Assembly (NCBI GenBank): GCA_027475525.1
Contig: JAMWFC010000037.1
Location: forward strand, 253,419-317,418
DNA from: Macrolepiota albuminosa
Taxonomy: Eukaryota; Basidiomycota; Agaricomycetes; Agaricales; Agaricaceae
Reading direction: 5' to 3'
DNA: 64,000 nucleotides
A program made the position numbers and the translations under genes. Below, piece by piece: positions 34,855 through 46,415 of the stretch. Numbering within the stretch: position 1 is the stretch's first letter; each line of letters opens with the position of its first letter. The notes beneath the pieces are model-generated. The model worked only from the letters and a program-made list of their open reading frames with translations. It was not told the origin of the DNA and made no database searches.

Positions 34855-35044
34855 ACTTGTTAGATTGGTTGAAGCTTGGTTAGTCACATCTTAGGACAAA
34901 AATATATGTTGAAGTCTATGTTTGAATCTGGAAGCATTAAATGCAGACATCCAGCGACAAAGTGGCAGGAGAACCAATAAGTTATTGTTCTACACATCTC
35001 CGTGTATCTCTGCCTCTATAACGACCACCTTTATAGCATAGAAC

Positions 35045-37075
35045 TCATGATGCAGCCTCCCCTTCCAATTTTGCTTTCTTTGCAGCACTCTGCAGCACCG
35101 GTGGGGCCTGTTTCCCTCTAACTCCAACATCCGGGCCTCCATCCGGCTCTACCGCCCTCTTCCTCTTCTCACCCACCACTTCTGACTGAGGTTCCTAACT
35201 CCAACATCCGGGCCTCCATCCGGCTCTACCGCCCTCTTCCTCTTCTCACCCACCACTTCTGACTGAAGTTCCTTAGCCGTACCATCCTTTGTCTCCCTTC
35301 CCTCGCGACCACCTGCGCGTCCTCCCCTCCCACGGCCACCGCCGTCCCTACCACCCCCACCCCCACGCCCTCCTCGACCTCGAGATCCGCCACGCCCACG
35401 CCCGCGCCCACGACCGTTTGAACCGCCGAACGTCGATTCAAGGACAGATTTTGCGCCGTTTTGCGCACGTTCGATTTGGAAGGCTTTTTCTGTAGTTTCT
35501 GTCAAAAGTAGGGCATTAGTGTCCAGTCCATTTAGCTCGAACGAAGCGGAAGATGATGGGAAGATAAGCAAACGCAGAGGCCAGAAGATGAAAAAGTAGC
35601 AAGCGCAAGCAAAGATTAACGTTTAGACAATTAACTCACCATCAGGAATACTCCATGTCACCTCCTTCGAGTTCAACGTCTTGATTGTATCTTTCACGAT
35701 TTGAACTTCCTCCTCAGTCAACGCTTTATGGAACCCAACGAGCCCCGAATCCTCCTCGCACGTATACTTAATGTACGGCGCGCGGCCGCCGAACTTCTCT
35801 TTGATCGGGTTCTGTGATAACAATGACGTTAAGAAAACAAGCTTCAGACGAACAGCGTACCTTGATTTCAGACCACGGCACATTGCCACCACATCCCTCA
35901 AACTTCATCGTCGCACCCTTGACAAACAATACGTCCTCCGCCTTGACACTTCCAACGCCCTCCTCATTCTGCTGGATCAATAATTTTGTACCCATAAACT
36001 CCAGGTACACGTCTTTCTTCTCAGCCAGGGCGCCAGAACCGTTTTTGTTTTGCGAGTTGGAGGACTTGGCACGGGCCATCTCGCGAAAAGCGTTGAACCC
36101 GCGTCCATTGGACATGACCTCGCGGCGGTGGTTGGCGGACTTTCCTGTTAGTCCTTTTTCTTTGATCTTCATCTCACAATAGGCTTCCCTGAAACGTGGA
36201 ATTAGATTATTTAGAGTCTTTAAATTGTAGAATGAGTCGAGATAGGATGAAAAGTGACGTACTTGCTCATAATTAAGAGCTCCTTGCCCTCGAATGTAGG
36301 CTTGGGGTCTGCCTTGAGGAACACATCGACAGTAGCAAAGTCTGCGAAGTCTGCAAAGACAGAATTCTAAGAACCCGCGTGAACTCCAATCTGAAGAATC
36401 GCACGTGAAGGAAACGTACTTTGAATGTCTTATCCTCTGTGCGCCTCATGCGCATCGCATTGATCCTCCCAGACTTCCTAAAGAAGTCTTCCAACCTCTT
36501 CTGTAACGTCGGATCTTCATCTGTGAACCCTTTCTATGTCCACCTCATACTTTAATAACAAGGGAGCACGAAAACAGATGTTCAAACTGGACTGCATACG
36601 CTCCGCTCTGCTCGCACTTTGGGTTCCCGGACCTCTGTACGACGACGGACGTACTTGCCCTCTTCGTCCACATTAAGGAAGGTGCTGGTGCGTAGGGCTG
36701 AAACGACCCAGTCCATCCCTCTTGCAGAGAGAAGACGGTTTCGATGGGGACCCAATGATCTGGGTCTTTTGTGTGGAGTGGAGTGTCCACATAAATCTGG
36801 CATAGGTAGTTAGTTAGTTGGGGAAGACACGCATTAAAAATGATATGAGAGTTGAAAATCAAGGAGCACAAGGTCCATGTGCTGGAGGATGAGAAGTGAA
36901 AGACAAGATGAGGCACTGCGGGCTGAGCAGATCGCGCGAGAGATAACGCCTGGACACAGTATTTCCTATTCACAATGCATGCACTTGTTGTTAAGATTGT
37001 TATCTAGAGACTCACTTATCATATGGAAGGTTTAAATCCGCAAAATAGAATTCAACTTGAGATACCGCACAGTCA
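35045..37075 (-). pseudogene. La-related RNA-binding protein (LHP1 type), copy 1
   Basis: La proteins bind the 3' U-tails of RNA polymerase III transcripts. Seen in order on the minus strand: start of the La motif AVSQVEFYFADLNLPYDK, an intron, FMWTLH, HTKDPDHWVPIETV, MDWVVSALRTSTFLNVDEEG, RRM1 (GRINAMRMRRTEDKTF, then ADPKPTFEGKELLIMSK), and the C-terminal RRM2 ending NSKEVTWSIPDGEL. A Gly/Arg-rich tail and a basic end follow. The stop is at 35045-35047. A 5-base CTCCA repeat near 36778 shifts the frame in the La motif, and bases after ETV seem lost. Nothing convincing precedes the La motif. A 77-base duplication at 35118 disrupts the tail. A second decayed copy lies at 59842-61270. The functional gene is presumably elsewhere. 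Confidence 0.75.
35118..35271. repeat. 77-base tandem duplication in La copy 1
   Basis: 35118-35194 is repeated at 35195-35271 with one mismatch. The homologous site in La copy 2 (about 59920) has only a single copy. It is the only such duplication seen outside the KDZ element. Confidence 0.85.
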
Positions 37076-37097
37076 AGACGCGAGATGATCGAACATC

Positions 37098-39425
37098 GCA
37101 CGGTCGCACATGATCGGACTCAGCTGTCTATCCCACCGGCACCACAACTGTTGCTGCTGCATATGACTCCACCGTCCTCACCTCGCCTGTTGTACCCGGC
37201 GGTCTCGTCAAACAATTCAACTCCAGAGTAGTGCCAAACTCAACCCCAAAATGGATCGTTCATTGGATTCTCAATAGAAATGTGGTCAATCAAATCTGTG
37301 AGTATGCATGGTTCTACAATTTTTGTACGAGGCTCACAAACTAATTTTAACATCAGTGGGCACAAACTCGTCGGTCAACTTGTAACCAATATCCTTCCCA
37401 ACTTACGATTGTAATTATCACCCTCCTTCAGTTCCCCCTCAATCTCATGGCAAACGTCCAAGAACGCTCAGCGCGGGTCAATATACGTGTAGGTGGTAAT
37501 ACCCAGGAGACGGCTCGCATGGTCGACAGCACTCTGGACAGAAAAATCCTCGAAAAGAACATGACTGGTGTTTCGAATCCTGTACGTCCTTCTTTCAATC
37601 TTACATGTCCAGCATAAAGCTAATATGGCTTTTACTCAGACACGAACACCGCCACTCATATATACTACCGAACACCTTTACATGATGCACTCATGTCAAT
37701 GTTCATTGGTTCTGAGCTGAATTGATCGACCTGTCATTCAACGATAAAAATGTGTCCCTTTCCTTTTCCAGGACACCGCTACGAGCCTCGCCATCGCAGA
37801 CAAGGGCTACCAAAATCCTCGGTGATCGCCTAATGGGCATCACGAACCCGATCTTGTACCAACGTCATCAGCATTTCACTATTGTGAGTTTGTTCGTGGT
37901 CCCGAAAGGATTTGTTGGCTAACATGATACATTTGACAGTACGGACCTTCCAACTACTTTTAAGACTTTTGGTACTTATGTTCTTGAAGACATGGCGATC
38001 GCTAACCTTCCTGGGCAAAATCTGCTCGTCGGGCCCAATCCTGGACGACTGAACAAGTATACGACACTGGCTTCGTATGGGCCTACAGCCAAAATTAGCA
38101 TTACTTTCCATCGAAGAGTACGTTTCTCCATTCTTTCCTCCATTCTTCTCACCCTTACCTGCCCCAAAAGCTACTGAACAGACAACTGCGCTGCGAAATT
38201 CAACACGGGCCGAACAATTCAAGTTCCCCAAGACATCTTCCCCAACTTCCTCAGCCATACCGCGCAGTACTCTGGTCACAGCAAAAGTTCCTCAACTCTA
38301 CGAACTTTGCGATGCAGAATGGGAAGCGGCTGTATATGATGGAGACCAACACGGGTTCGTGTGGTGGGTTCCCAGGGATCAGCGATGCGTTTCGGTCAGC
38401 ATTATGGGGTCTGGATTATGCGTTCCAGATGGCCTTTAATAACTCTGCGGGCGCAATGATGCATGTTGGTGGGCAGAATGTGTTTTACAACATACGTTTC
38501 GCCTTCCGTCATCGAGTCCATCGGAAATTATCAATTCATGGTAATCAATTAGCCGTTCACCCCGCCTTCAACTAACCAGTCGACATTCCATCAATGGACC
38601 GTTGGACCAACGTACTACACTGCCCTCATAGCCGCCGAGTCTCTCGGTCCCTCTAACAACACACAGGTCCTCGATCTCGGCGCAAACGGCGTGAACAACT
38701 TCACGCCCTGCTATGGGTTCTATGAGAATGGAGCACCCGTGCGTGTGGGGTGCATCAATTACGTTACAGACCCGTCAGGCGCGAACGATTTAAGCGTACA
38801 GAATTCGGGGATCGGGTATCCAGCAGCCAAATCAGAGTCCACCGAGTGTCAAGGTCAAGGTATAGCCCTTCTTTCATGCATATTTGAACGACAAGATGCT
38901 GATTCTGGGTGGATAGGTACCTCCTTGCGAGCTCCGTCTCCCAGAAGGGTAACTTCACCTGGGCTGGCCAAGTACGTCGTCTTTTTCTCTCCTTTCCCGC
39001 CGCCCAACTGATCGAGTATACAATTCCAGACATTCGGTGACAACTTCGCCTCCGACGGGCAGCCTATCGGCGACATCAACATCACCACCATTGCCTGCGA
39101 CGCCAACACCAACCTCTGCACGGTCCCCGTGCCCGCGCCGTCCTACGCGCTGATATACCTCACCGACAGCGCGCTGGACGAGCCAGGTGGCGCGGCGACG
39201 CAGACGTTCGCGATGACTGTGCAAACGCGCTTCAGGAACACCGCGACGGTCGACCAGGCTGTGCTCGCGACGTCGAATGGCGGGTATGGGAAGAAGGTGG
39301 GCAGCACGAGTGCCGGGAGTAGTAGTGCGGCGGTTAGTGGGAGGACGAGTAAGGCTCCTGGGCTGGTGTCGGTGTTGGCCCTTTTGGCGGGCTTGGGGGC
39401 GTTGCAGAGGGTATTGAGGAGGTAA
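37098..39425 (+). pseudogene. Glycoside hydrolase family 79 (beta-glucuronidase-like), 5' truncated
   Basis: The family cleaves beta-glucuronides at the cell surface or outside the cell. Recognisable pieces in order: AYDSTVLTSPVVPGGLVKQF, GSFIGFSIEM, RVNIRVGGNTQETARMVDS, TKILGDRLMGI, MAIANLPGQNLLVGPN, YMMETNTGSCGGFPGISDAF with the presumed nucleophile Glu, SALWGLDYAFQMAFNNSAGA, NFTPCYGFYENGAPVRVGC, and the C-terminal domain DANTNLCTVPVPAPSYALIY. The last 99 residues are open and end with a Ser/Gly-rich stretch plus a hydrophobic tail (LVSVLALLAGLGAL), as in GPI-anchored forms. Several introns are likely. A one-base shift after GFSIEM, a stop near 37720 and a missing signal peptide indicate a pseudogene. 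The 5' end abuts the La copy head to head. Confidence 0.7.
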
Positions 39426-40775
39426 TGAGGGTTGGCATATTTTTTTTTAATTATTAGAAAGGGTTGCATTGGAGTGCATCGGAGTGAGCTCTTTTTTCCC
39501 TTCTTTTTTTAAATTCATGTATTACAGATGTTGGTGGCACCAACTAACTGCTTAGAATCTGTCGCTACAGGTCTGAATTGTGTTGTGTTTTATTATATAC
39601 CTACTTTATACTGTGGACAGTAGCCAAGTAGTTTATAGAGCATAAATACTGTGAAAGATTACTTTGTTCTGACCCTCGTATCTTGGTTCGACTAGTATTA
39701 TACACAAAACACACCCAAGAATTTCACCAGGATAAGTAGAAGCACAGCAAGCCACTAAACTCGAAGACACATTACAAGAAGCATGAGCCAGGATTTGAAG
39801 ATATGCTACATAAACAAGGCTAAAGAATGGCTAAGTGCAGAAGGATTCGTGGATGCACCAAGCAGCCCATCATTACACTGGACATGAAAACGGTTTGCAA
39901 GAACCCGTCCATGGGATCGCTCAGCTTCTGATACTCCTTGTCCCACAACAGGAACGAGATTTCATCGATTCGGACGCAATCTATGTCAACGCCGCGAGTC
40001 CTATGCAAGTCTGTGCAGCAACACAGCAAACAGCAACGTCCTGGTCTTCGTGAGGACCCAAGAACACCGTCGTCGTCATATAAGCCTTAACAGGCCCCGC
40101 GCTTGCATTCAGCAGAGTCGCAGCAACAGTCTTCAGACTTCCCTCTAGCTCCGGCACGATTGGCTTTGCAAAGCGCATGATCCCCAGACTAAGATTGAAC
40201 GGGCAAATCCACAGAACGGACGGCGCACTTTGGCTTCACGCTTCACAATGCCCATTCCCATCGCGATGAGGAATGTCGTCCAAGGCGAGAAACGAGGATT
40301 ATTGTGTGCGAGGAGGACTGATGATATAGCTCTTTCATGTTCTCTTTCGCAAGAACGGTTATGGGATGGGGAGGCAGAGATACTGGGCGAAGGGAAGAGA
40401 CGAGATGTGCAAGCTTTGTATATATTACGATACGATGGTCTGGCTCAGTGGTCTTTCCGGTCACGACGAGCTCGCGACTGCATGAGAAGTGAACTCCGAG
40501 CATCGTCAGGTATGAGTGTTGAATATTTATGACGCCGGCGCGGGTCGAGGATTTGCTGGTTTGGCGCTGTTAATAGTCTGCATAAGGATACGGCAGGATA
40601 GAGCAAGGACGGTTAGTCAGTTTATAGCATGGTATGATTTTACAGAATAGGTATTAGGATGGTCAAGGCGTGAGAGTCTAAGTAGTAAGATCGATTCCAA
40701 ACTCCAGCTGTAAGGTTGATTTCTCACACCCATCTTCAAGTGCACGTAAGTCATTGCCAGAATTCAATTTGCACC
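39426..40775. other. Intergenic region with an unidentified coding-like remnant on the minus strand
   Basis: From about 40250 to 39826 minus-strand frames read smoothly (MRFAKPIVPELEGSLKTVAA, CVRIDEISFLLWDKEYQKLS) with a probable frame change near 40000. I cannot assign a family. The remainder has no convincing gene. The 3' processing region of the GH79 remnant and the promoter of the NLR gene would lie here. Confidence 0.3.
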
Positions 40776-43700
40776 ATGCAGAGTACAGGTCTTTCGAATC
40801 ATCGTGGACTGAGGCTTCTCTCCCTCGGTAGGCTGGTTCTTGACATTCATACTTTTCATTGGGTCTGACACACTACCACAGATGACGGGGGTATCCGTGG
40901 CCTCTCCGAGCTTCTAATCATACAAGAGTTTATGAACAGGATTAAGTTCATCAACAAAGCCCCCGTGGCACCCAAACCCTGCCAGTATTTTGATATAATT
41001 GGTGGTGTTGGAACGGGAGGGTATGTCCTATATGAGATTGTCTTGAGTATATTCTCAAGTTTCATCTTTTAGACTTATTGCATTGATGCTCGGACGTCTC
41101 GAGATGCCAATTGATCGGGCCATCGAGAAATATGTTGACTTTTCATCTACTGTTTTCTCAGATGTGAAGTGGCACAACAGCAATGCAAAGTTAAAAGCCT
41201 CGGTCTTGAAGACTAAGATGGAGGCTATGGTTGAATCTTCTGGAATCTCACCAAATTCTCTACTGCAAGATGTTGATTCTCAAATTTGTAAAAGGTCTGT
41301 GTATTGTTCTTGTGTTAGTAAGAAAATAACATGTGGATCTCTAGTTTTGTTGTGGCACTTCCATCTTTTCATATGACACCACGACTTTTTCGCTCATATA
41401 CAGTGGGTGCAAATCAGGGCTATAATTGCACTATTGTAGAGGCAGCATAGGCAACTACTGCCAATCCAGGGCTTTTTGAGCCTGTATCAATAACTGAAGG
41501 AGGCATTCAAGAATCCTTTATTGGTGGTAGCTTGGGATATAATAACCCCAGCAGACTTGTTCTTGCAGAAGCAGAATTTGTGTTTGGTCATTCTGCACAA
41601 GTGGCTTGCCTTGTTAGTATAGGTGCTGGAAAAGTTGATCCTATTTCTTTTCAGCACTTTAAACATTCAAGTATGAAGCATACTTTGAATGTTGTCAGAA
41701 ACATTGCAATTGATACTGAAAGAGTTGCTGAAGAATTGATGGACCAATATAAGCACATTTCTAATGTGTTTTTTAGGCTAAATGTTGATCAAGGTCTGCA
41801 AAACTTCCTTTTGGATGATTGGAAAAAGATGTCAGCAATCAAAACACATACTCAGTCTTATTTGAAAGGGATTACTGCTGTACATCAAGTTGATGACATA
41901 GTGCAGGCTTTGAATGCCAGTCCTTGTAAATTTTCTATAGGAGAACTTAAAGGATCCTTGCTGCCCAAAAATCTCCCAAAAACCTTTATAAAACATATTT
42001 ATCAAGTTCATAGTCCTACTCCAATCTTCATAGGAAGAAAAGATATATTGGAAAAGTTAAATAAATACTTTGCTACAAACTCCATCTCTGATGTGCAGAG
42101 GAGATATGTTCTGTATGGTTTAGGAGGAGCTGGAAAGACACAGATTGTCTTGCAATTTTTGGCAATATATGGCTCAAGGTGGGTTTATATAAGATCTCAT
42201 TATAGGATGTTTTTCATGGTTAATTCAGATTTTCCTCTATATATTTTATCGATGCAAGTTCAAAAATGTCTATAGAACAATTCTTCAAGTTTATTGCTAG
42301 TCAGACAACAACTTCTGAGCCCAGTTTAAATGCTGGTTTAGAACTTCTTTGCTATGAGCAAAGAGAGTGGCTATTGATTTTTGACAATGCAGATGATCCA
42401 ATGCTTGATCTTCAGCCTTTTTTCCCACCTTGCCAACATGGGAACATAATTATTACTACAAGAAATAAAGAATGTGCATTGCATGCATCTCAACACAATG
42501 ATAAAATTGAGAATTTATCTGAAGAAGATTCAATTGCTCTTCTTTGTAGAATTTGTGGAAGATCAAAATTTGCATATGCAGAAGCAAAAGATCTAGTTAA
42601 AGAACTTGGATTTTTTCCTTTGGCTATTGTACAAGCTGGTCATCATTTATTGCAAGAACAATGGTTAGAATTTGCCCAGTATATTAACAAGTATAAATCA
42701 AATAAAAAGGAATATCTAGAACAAAATAAAAAACAACACATTGATAGTTATTCATTTTCTATTTATTCTGTATGGAAAATCAGCTATGACAAGCTTTCCA
42801 CATCTGCAAAGATAGTACTCAACTTTTGGAGTATTTGTCATTATAACAGAATCCCTGTTGACCTCTTGCAAAGAGCATGGAATATTGTCAAAATACAGGA
42901 TAATAGTCAGGTTTTACAGCTTCAACAGATTTTGACTTTATTTCTTGATGATGAAAAGCAATGGAATGAAAAGCTAATAGAAGAAACAATTCAATTGCTA
43001 ACATCATACTTATTAGTCGAAAGACTTTCAGAAAACCTAGTAAAAATGCATCCTTTAGTTCAAAAGTGTTGTCATGAGTTTTTAACAAATAAAGAAAAAA
43101 AGAAATTGTATAATTGGGTGTCACAAATATATCAGTGTTTGGGAAAGCAAGATTTTAATTATAATGATGTTCAATTGTGGTTACCTCATGTGAAAAAATT
43201 GCAAGAAAACATATCAGTAGAGTTGGAAGTTTTAAAAGTATCTACAAAGTTTTCATACAAAGCAAGGTTATGGAGTGATGTAATTGATGAAGTAAAAAAA
43301 GTTATAACTATTGTTGAAAAAACAGAATATGAAAGCCTTAACAATTGGAAAAACATATTAGGAATAGCATTGCAAGAATTAGGAAGATTCCAAGAAGCTG
43401 AAGAAATACAGAGACAAATCTTAGCTGATCAGCAAGTATTAGGAAACAATCATCCTAGTACTCTTTCTGTCATGAATAGTCTTGCACTTACTCTTCAAAG
43501 AGCTGAAAAGCTTCAAGAGGCTGAAAAAATACAGAAACAAATCTTGGCTGCTCAGCAAGCAGCCTTAGGAAACAATCACTCTGATACTCTTTATAGCATG
43601 AATAGTCTTGCACTCACTCTCCAAAAAGCTGAAAGATTTCAAGAGGCTGAAAAAATACAGAGACAGGCCTTAGCTGCTCAGCAAGTAGTATTAGGAAGCA

Positions 43701-44629
43701 ATCACCCCAATACTCTTTCTAGCATGAATAATCTTGCAATTACTCTTCAAAGAGTTGAAAGGCTTCAAGAGGCTGAAGAAATACAGAGACAGGTCTTGGC
43801 TGCTCAGCAAGCAGCATTAAAAAATAATCATCCTGATACTCTTTCTGGCATGAATAATCTTGCAATTACTCTCCAAAAAGCTGGAAGGCTTCAAGAAGCT
43901 GAAGATATACAAAGACAGGTCTTGACTGCTCAGCAAGCAGCATTAGGAAACAATCATCCTAATACTCTTTCTACTATGAATAACCTTGCATATACTCTTC
44001 AAAGAGTTGAAAAGCTTCAAGAGGCTGAGCAAATACAAAGACAGGTCTTGGCTGCTCAGCAAGCAGTATTAGGAAACAATCATCCTGATACTCTTTATAG
44101 CATGAATAGCCTTGCAATTACCCTGGAAATAGCTGAAAGACTTCAGGAGGCTGAAGAAATACAGAAACAGATCTTGGCTGCTCAGCAAATAGTATTAGGA
44201 AACAATCATCCTGTAACTCTTTCTAGTATGAAAAATCTTGCATATACTCTTCAAAGAGTTGAAAAGCTTCAAGAGGCTGAAGAAATACAGAGACAGGTCT
44301 TGGCTGCTCAGCAAGCAATATTAGAAATCAATCATCCTGATATTCTTTCTAGCATGAATAGTCTTGCATTTACTTTGGAAATAGCTGGAAGGCTTCAAGA
44401 TGCTGAAGATATACAGAGACAGATTTTTGCTGCTCGACAAGTAGCATTGGGAAATAATCATCCTGATACTCTTTCTAGCATGAAAAATCTTGAAATTATT
44501 TTAAGGAAAGCTGGAAAGTTTCATAAGGCTAACAAAATGTGGAGACAGATTGTAGCTACTCAGCAAATAGCTTTAAAAAATTCTTCTACAAACAACCTCT
44601 GGAATTATTTTAAAAAGACAAGAGGCTGA
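40776..44629 (+). pseudogene. Patatin / NB-ARC / TPR NLR-like gene with one in-frame stop
   Basis: Five exons are predicted: 40776-40827, 40882-41020, 41073-41294, 41345-42178 and 42229-44629, with introns of 50-54 bases. The patatin-like phospholipase domain contains LDDGGIRG, then GGVGTGG where the family has a GxSxG nucleophile elbow, and FIGGSLGYNNPSR where the family has an Asp-Gly motif. Both catalytic residues are replaced by Gly. TAG at 41448-41450 stands where family members have Arg (EAA-stop-ATTANPG). NB-ARC: P-loop YGLGGAGKT, Walker B EWLLIFDNADD, GNIIITTRN, and FFPLAIVQAG. The C-terminus has about ten TPR units of 42 residues (LGNNHPDTLSSMNNLAITLQ). Fungal NLRs of this layout act in self/non-self recognition. 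The long second half has no break, so the stop is recent, recoded or an error. Confidence 0.8.
43360..44590 (+). repeat. 126-base coding repeats (kinesin-light-chain type TPR)
   Basis: Nine units are anchored by NHPxTLxxMNxLAxTL, followed by RLQEAEEIQRQVLAAQQ and spaced 126 bases (42 codons). Units are very alike in DNA, for example GCTGAAGAAATACAGAGACA recurs, which suggests recent amplification or gene conversion. The last unit is diverged and caps the array. Confidence 0.85.
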
Positions 44630-44871
44630 TTTTTTTTTAAAAAAAAAAACAGATTATCAGTACTTTACAAATTATTCTTACTTGTAAGTATATTAAAGAT
44701 ATGTTATTGTTTTATTTTTATTAAACCACAAATATTAGTATTGTGGTAAAATAGCCATTTTATAGCCTCTGTTTGATTTGTATCTTAGATATAAACAGAA
44801 TGAAATATTTATTAATATTTTATTTTGTGCTTTTTTGAGATATTAAAATTCAAATCTTTTTGAACATATTA

Positions 44872-45224
44872 TTCCACCCCTTTATCTCAGAGTCTCCTCT
44901 GAGTAAGACAAAACAATGCTTTGCCACAACCAGCTATTTTAAGCACTTCAAACAAGATTTACAACATAATATAATATATTTAATGTGTTTTCAACTTAGT
45001 ATAGAATAAAACAAGATCTCATTGCTGAGTCTCTTACTGGCAAATAGTCAAGCCAGTTGTTATGCCTGCTGCTTTAGCAGCAAAGTGGAGTCTAAAGTTC
45101 TTTCATGTCTCAGTCTTGTTGACTAGTTCTTTACAGGCAGTGGAGTGTGAATTTAGCATTGTACTAAGACATGACATCTTAGTGACATCCAACTCAGAGA
45201 AGACTCTGAGCTAAAGAGGTGGAA
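44872..45224. mobile_element. MITE of about 353 bases with TA flanks
   Basis: Ends are inverted copies of about 34 bases: TTCCACCCCTTTATCTCAGA and onward on the left, mirrored by TCTGAGCTAAAGAGGTGGAA on the right with a few mismatches. Both sides are flanked by TA, the usual target of Tc1/mariner-like elements. There is no ORF. It lies about 240 bases past the stop of the NLR-like gene. Confidence 0.7.
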
Positions 45225-45513
45225 TAGTATACCTGGAAGGATTTAACTACTTTTTTTTATTTGGTAATATTGTTGTAAATAAATAATAATTTACAAGGTT
45301 GATCTTTGTATACTATAACATTGAGTCAATATTATATGTATTCTCTGACCAAGACTGAGTACACTTCATAAAAAATGCTTTTCTGTACTAAATTTCCATT
45401 TACATATTTCCATGTCTAGATAAGGTCTGAGTCTACTAGGTTGTTCCATATGTTCTTAACCACTCTTTGTCAGTTGTCATCTTTCTAAACTGGTTTATAT
45501 AAAGATGATGTAA

Positions 45514-45575
45514 ATGCAACTTCTAGAGGCTATGGCTCAGTTATGCAGCTGCCAGAAGGAGATTCAAAGTTTATT
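45514..45575 (+). repeat. Fragment of family S LTR
   Basis: Starting at TGTAAATGCAACTTCTAGAG it follows the first 60 or so bases of the LTRs at 9239 and 49128 (CTCTAGAGGCTGTGGCTCAG in those) and then diverges. It is a truncated remnant. Confidence 0.55.
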
Positions 45576-46415
45576 AGAGTTGGTCCAGTGCTAGTTACAT
45601 CTACATTGTTTTTGTCATCTATGGTACCAATAGCAGACATTTACATGTTACATCTTACTTTTTTATCATAACTTCATCAGAACCTTAGTGCTTACAATTT
45701 GCTAGGTAGCATCAGAAGCACTGTTTTTAGCACTTTTTTTTTACAGCATCATCTTGAACATACTAGGATCCTGCCAGAACTCCTCAACATTTAAATGTGC
45801 CAGATGCTGAGACAATGTATTATTGCATAGCATCAAATTTATCCAACCACAATTGGTGTCATTACTATTAACATAATGATGATTGATATGTTAAAATTGC
45901 AGGGTTGCTATTTTGCCCTGACAAATAGGAACAATGTGCAATTTTGCACACATATTCAACAAGGATACAATCATAACAAACTCTTTGTTAAGGGTGGCTC
46001 CTTAAACCAATACTACCATGTGCACTGCTAACACCAGATGCAGCAGATGTGCCTAACAAGTCATCCTGCCACCACACACCTCTAACAGAGGACTGCCTAA
46101 CAAGCAGACTATAAGGGCCCCTAAGACCTCCATGAGAGGAAGATACTAGCAAAGCCAAAAAGTCCAACAACAAACTGCAAGCCCTGAGAAATGTAATGAA
46201 GGCCCCTAACCCCCCAATCCTCCTAGAAAGAAAAGGGGAACCACAAAAGACTGCAGAAAACATGCATCTCATAAAACAGAAACTAAAAAGAAAACAAAAA
46301 GCCAATGCAAACACCACTAGGCCTGACTTACAAGAGGAAGCTACCATGGAAATGTAGACATATGCCAGCGCATACATGGCAAACAAGTAAGTAAATAAAA
46401 AAACATGAATGATAC

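Larger units (their letters stand above)
44630..46397. other. AT-rich intergenic stretch with MITE and LTR fragment
   Basis: No protein gene is supported. It holds the MITE at 44872-45224 and a short family S LTR fragment at 45514-45575. The rest is AT-rich DNA with no recognisable feature. Bases 46000-46398 may belong to the 5' region of the LINE. Confidence 0.5.

Noticed and set aside
35226..35468. Val/Gly-rich alternative frame in the La tail
   Set aside because: Frame-shifted reading of the Gly/Arg-rich tail.
39820..40178. Assignment of the minus-strand remnant to a named enzyme family
   Set aside because: The residues read smoothly but no motif was specific enough, so it is left unidentified.
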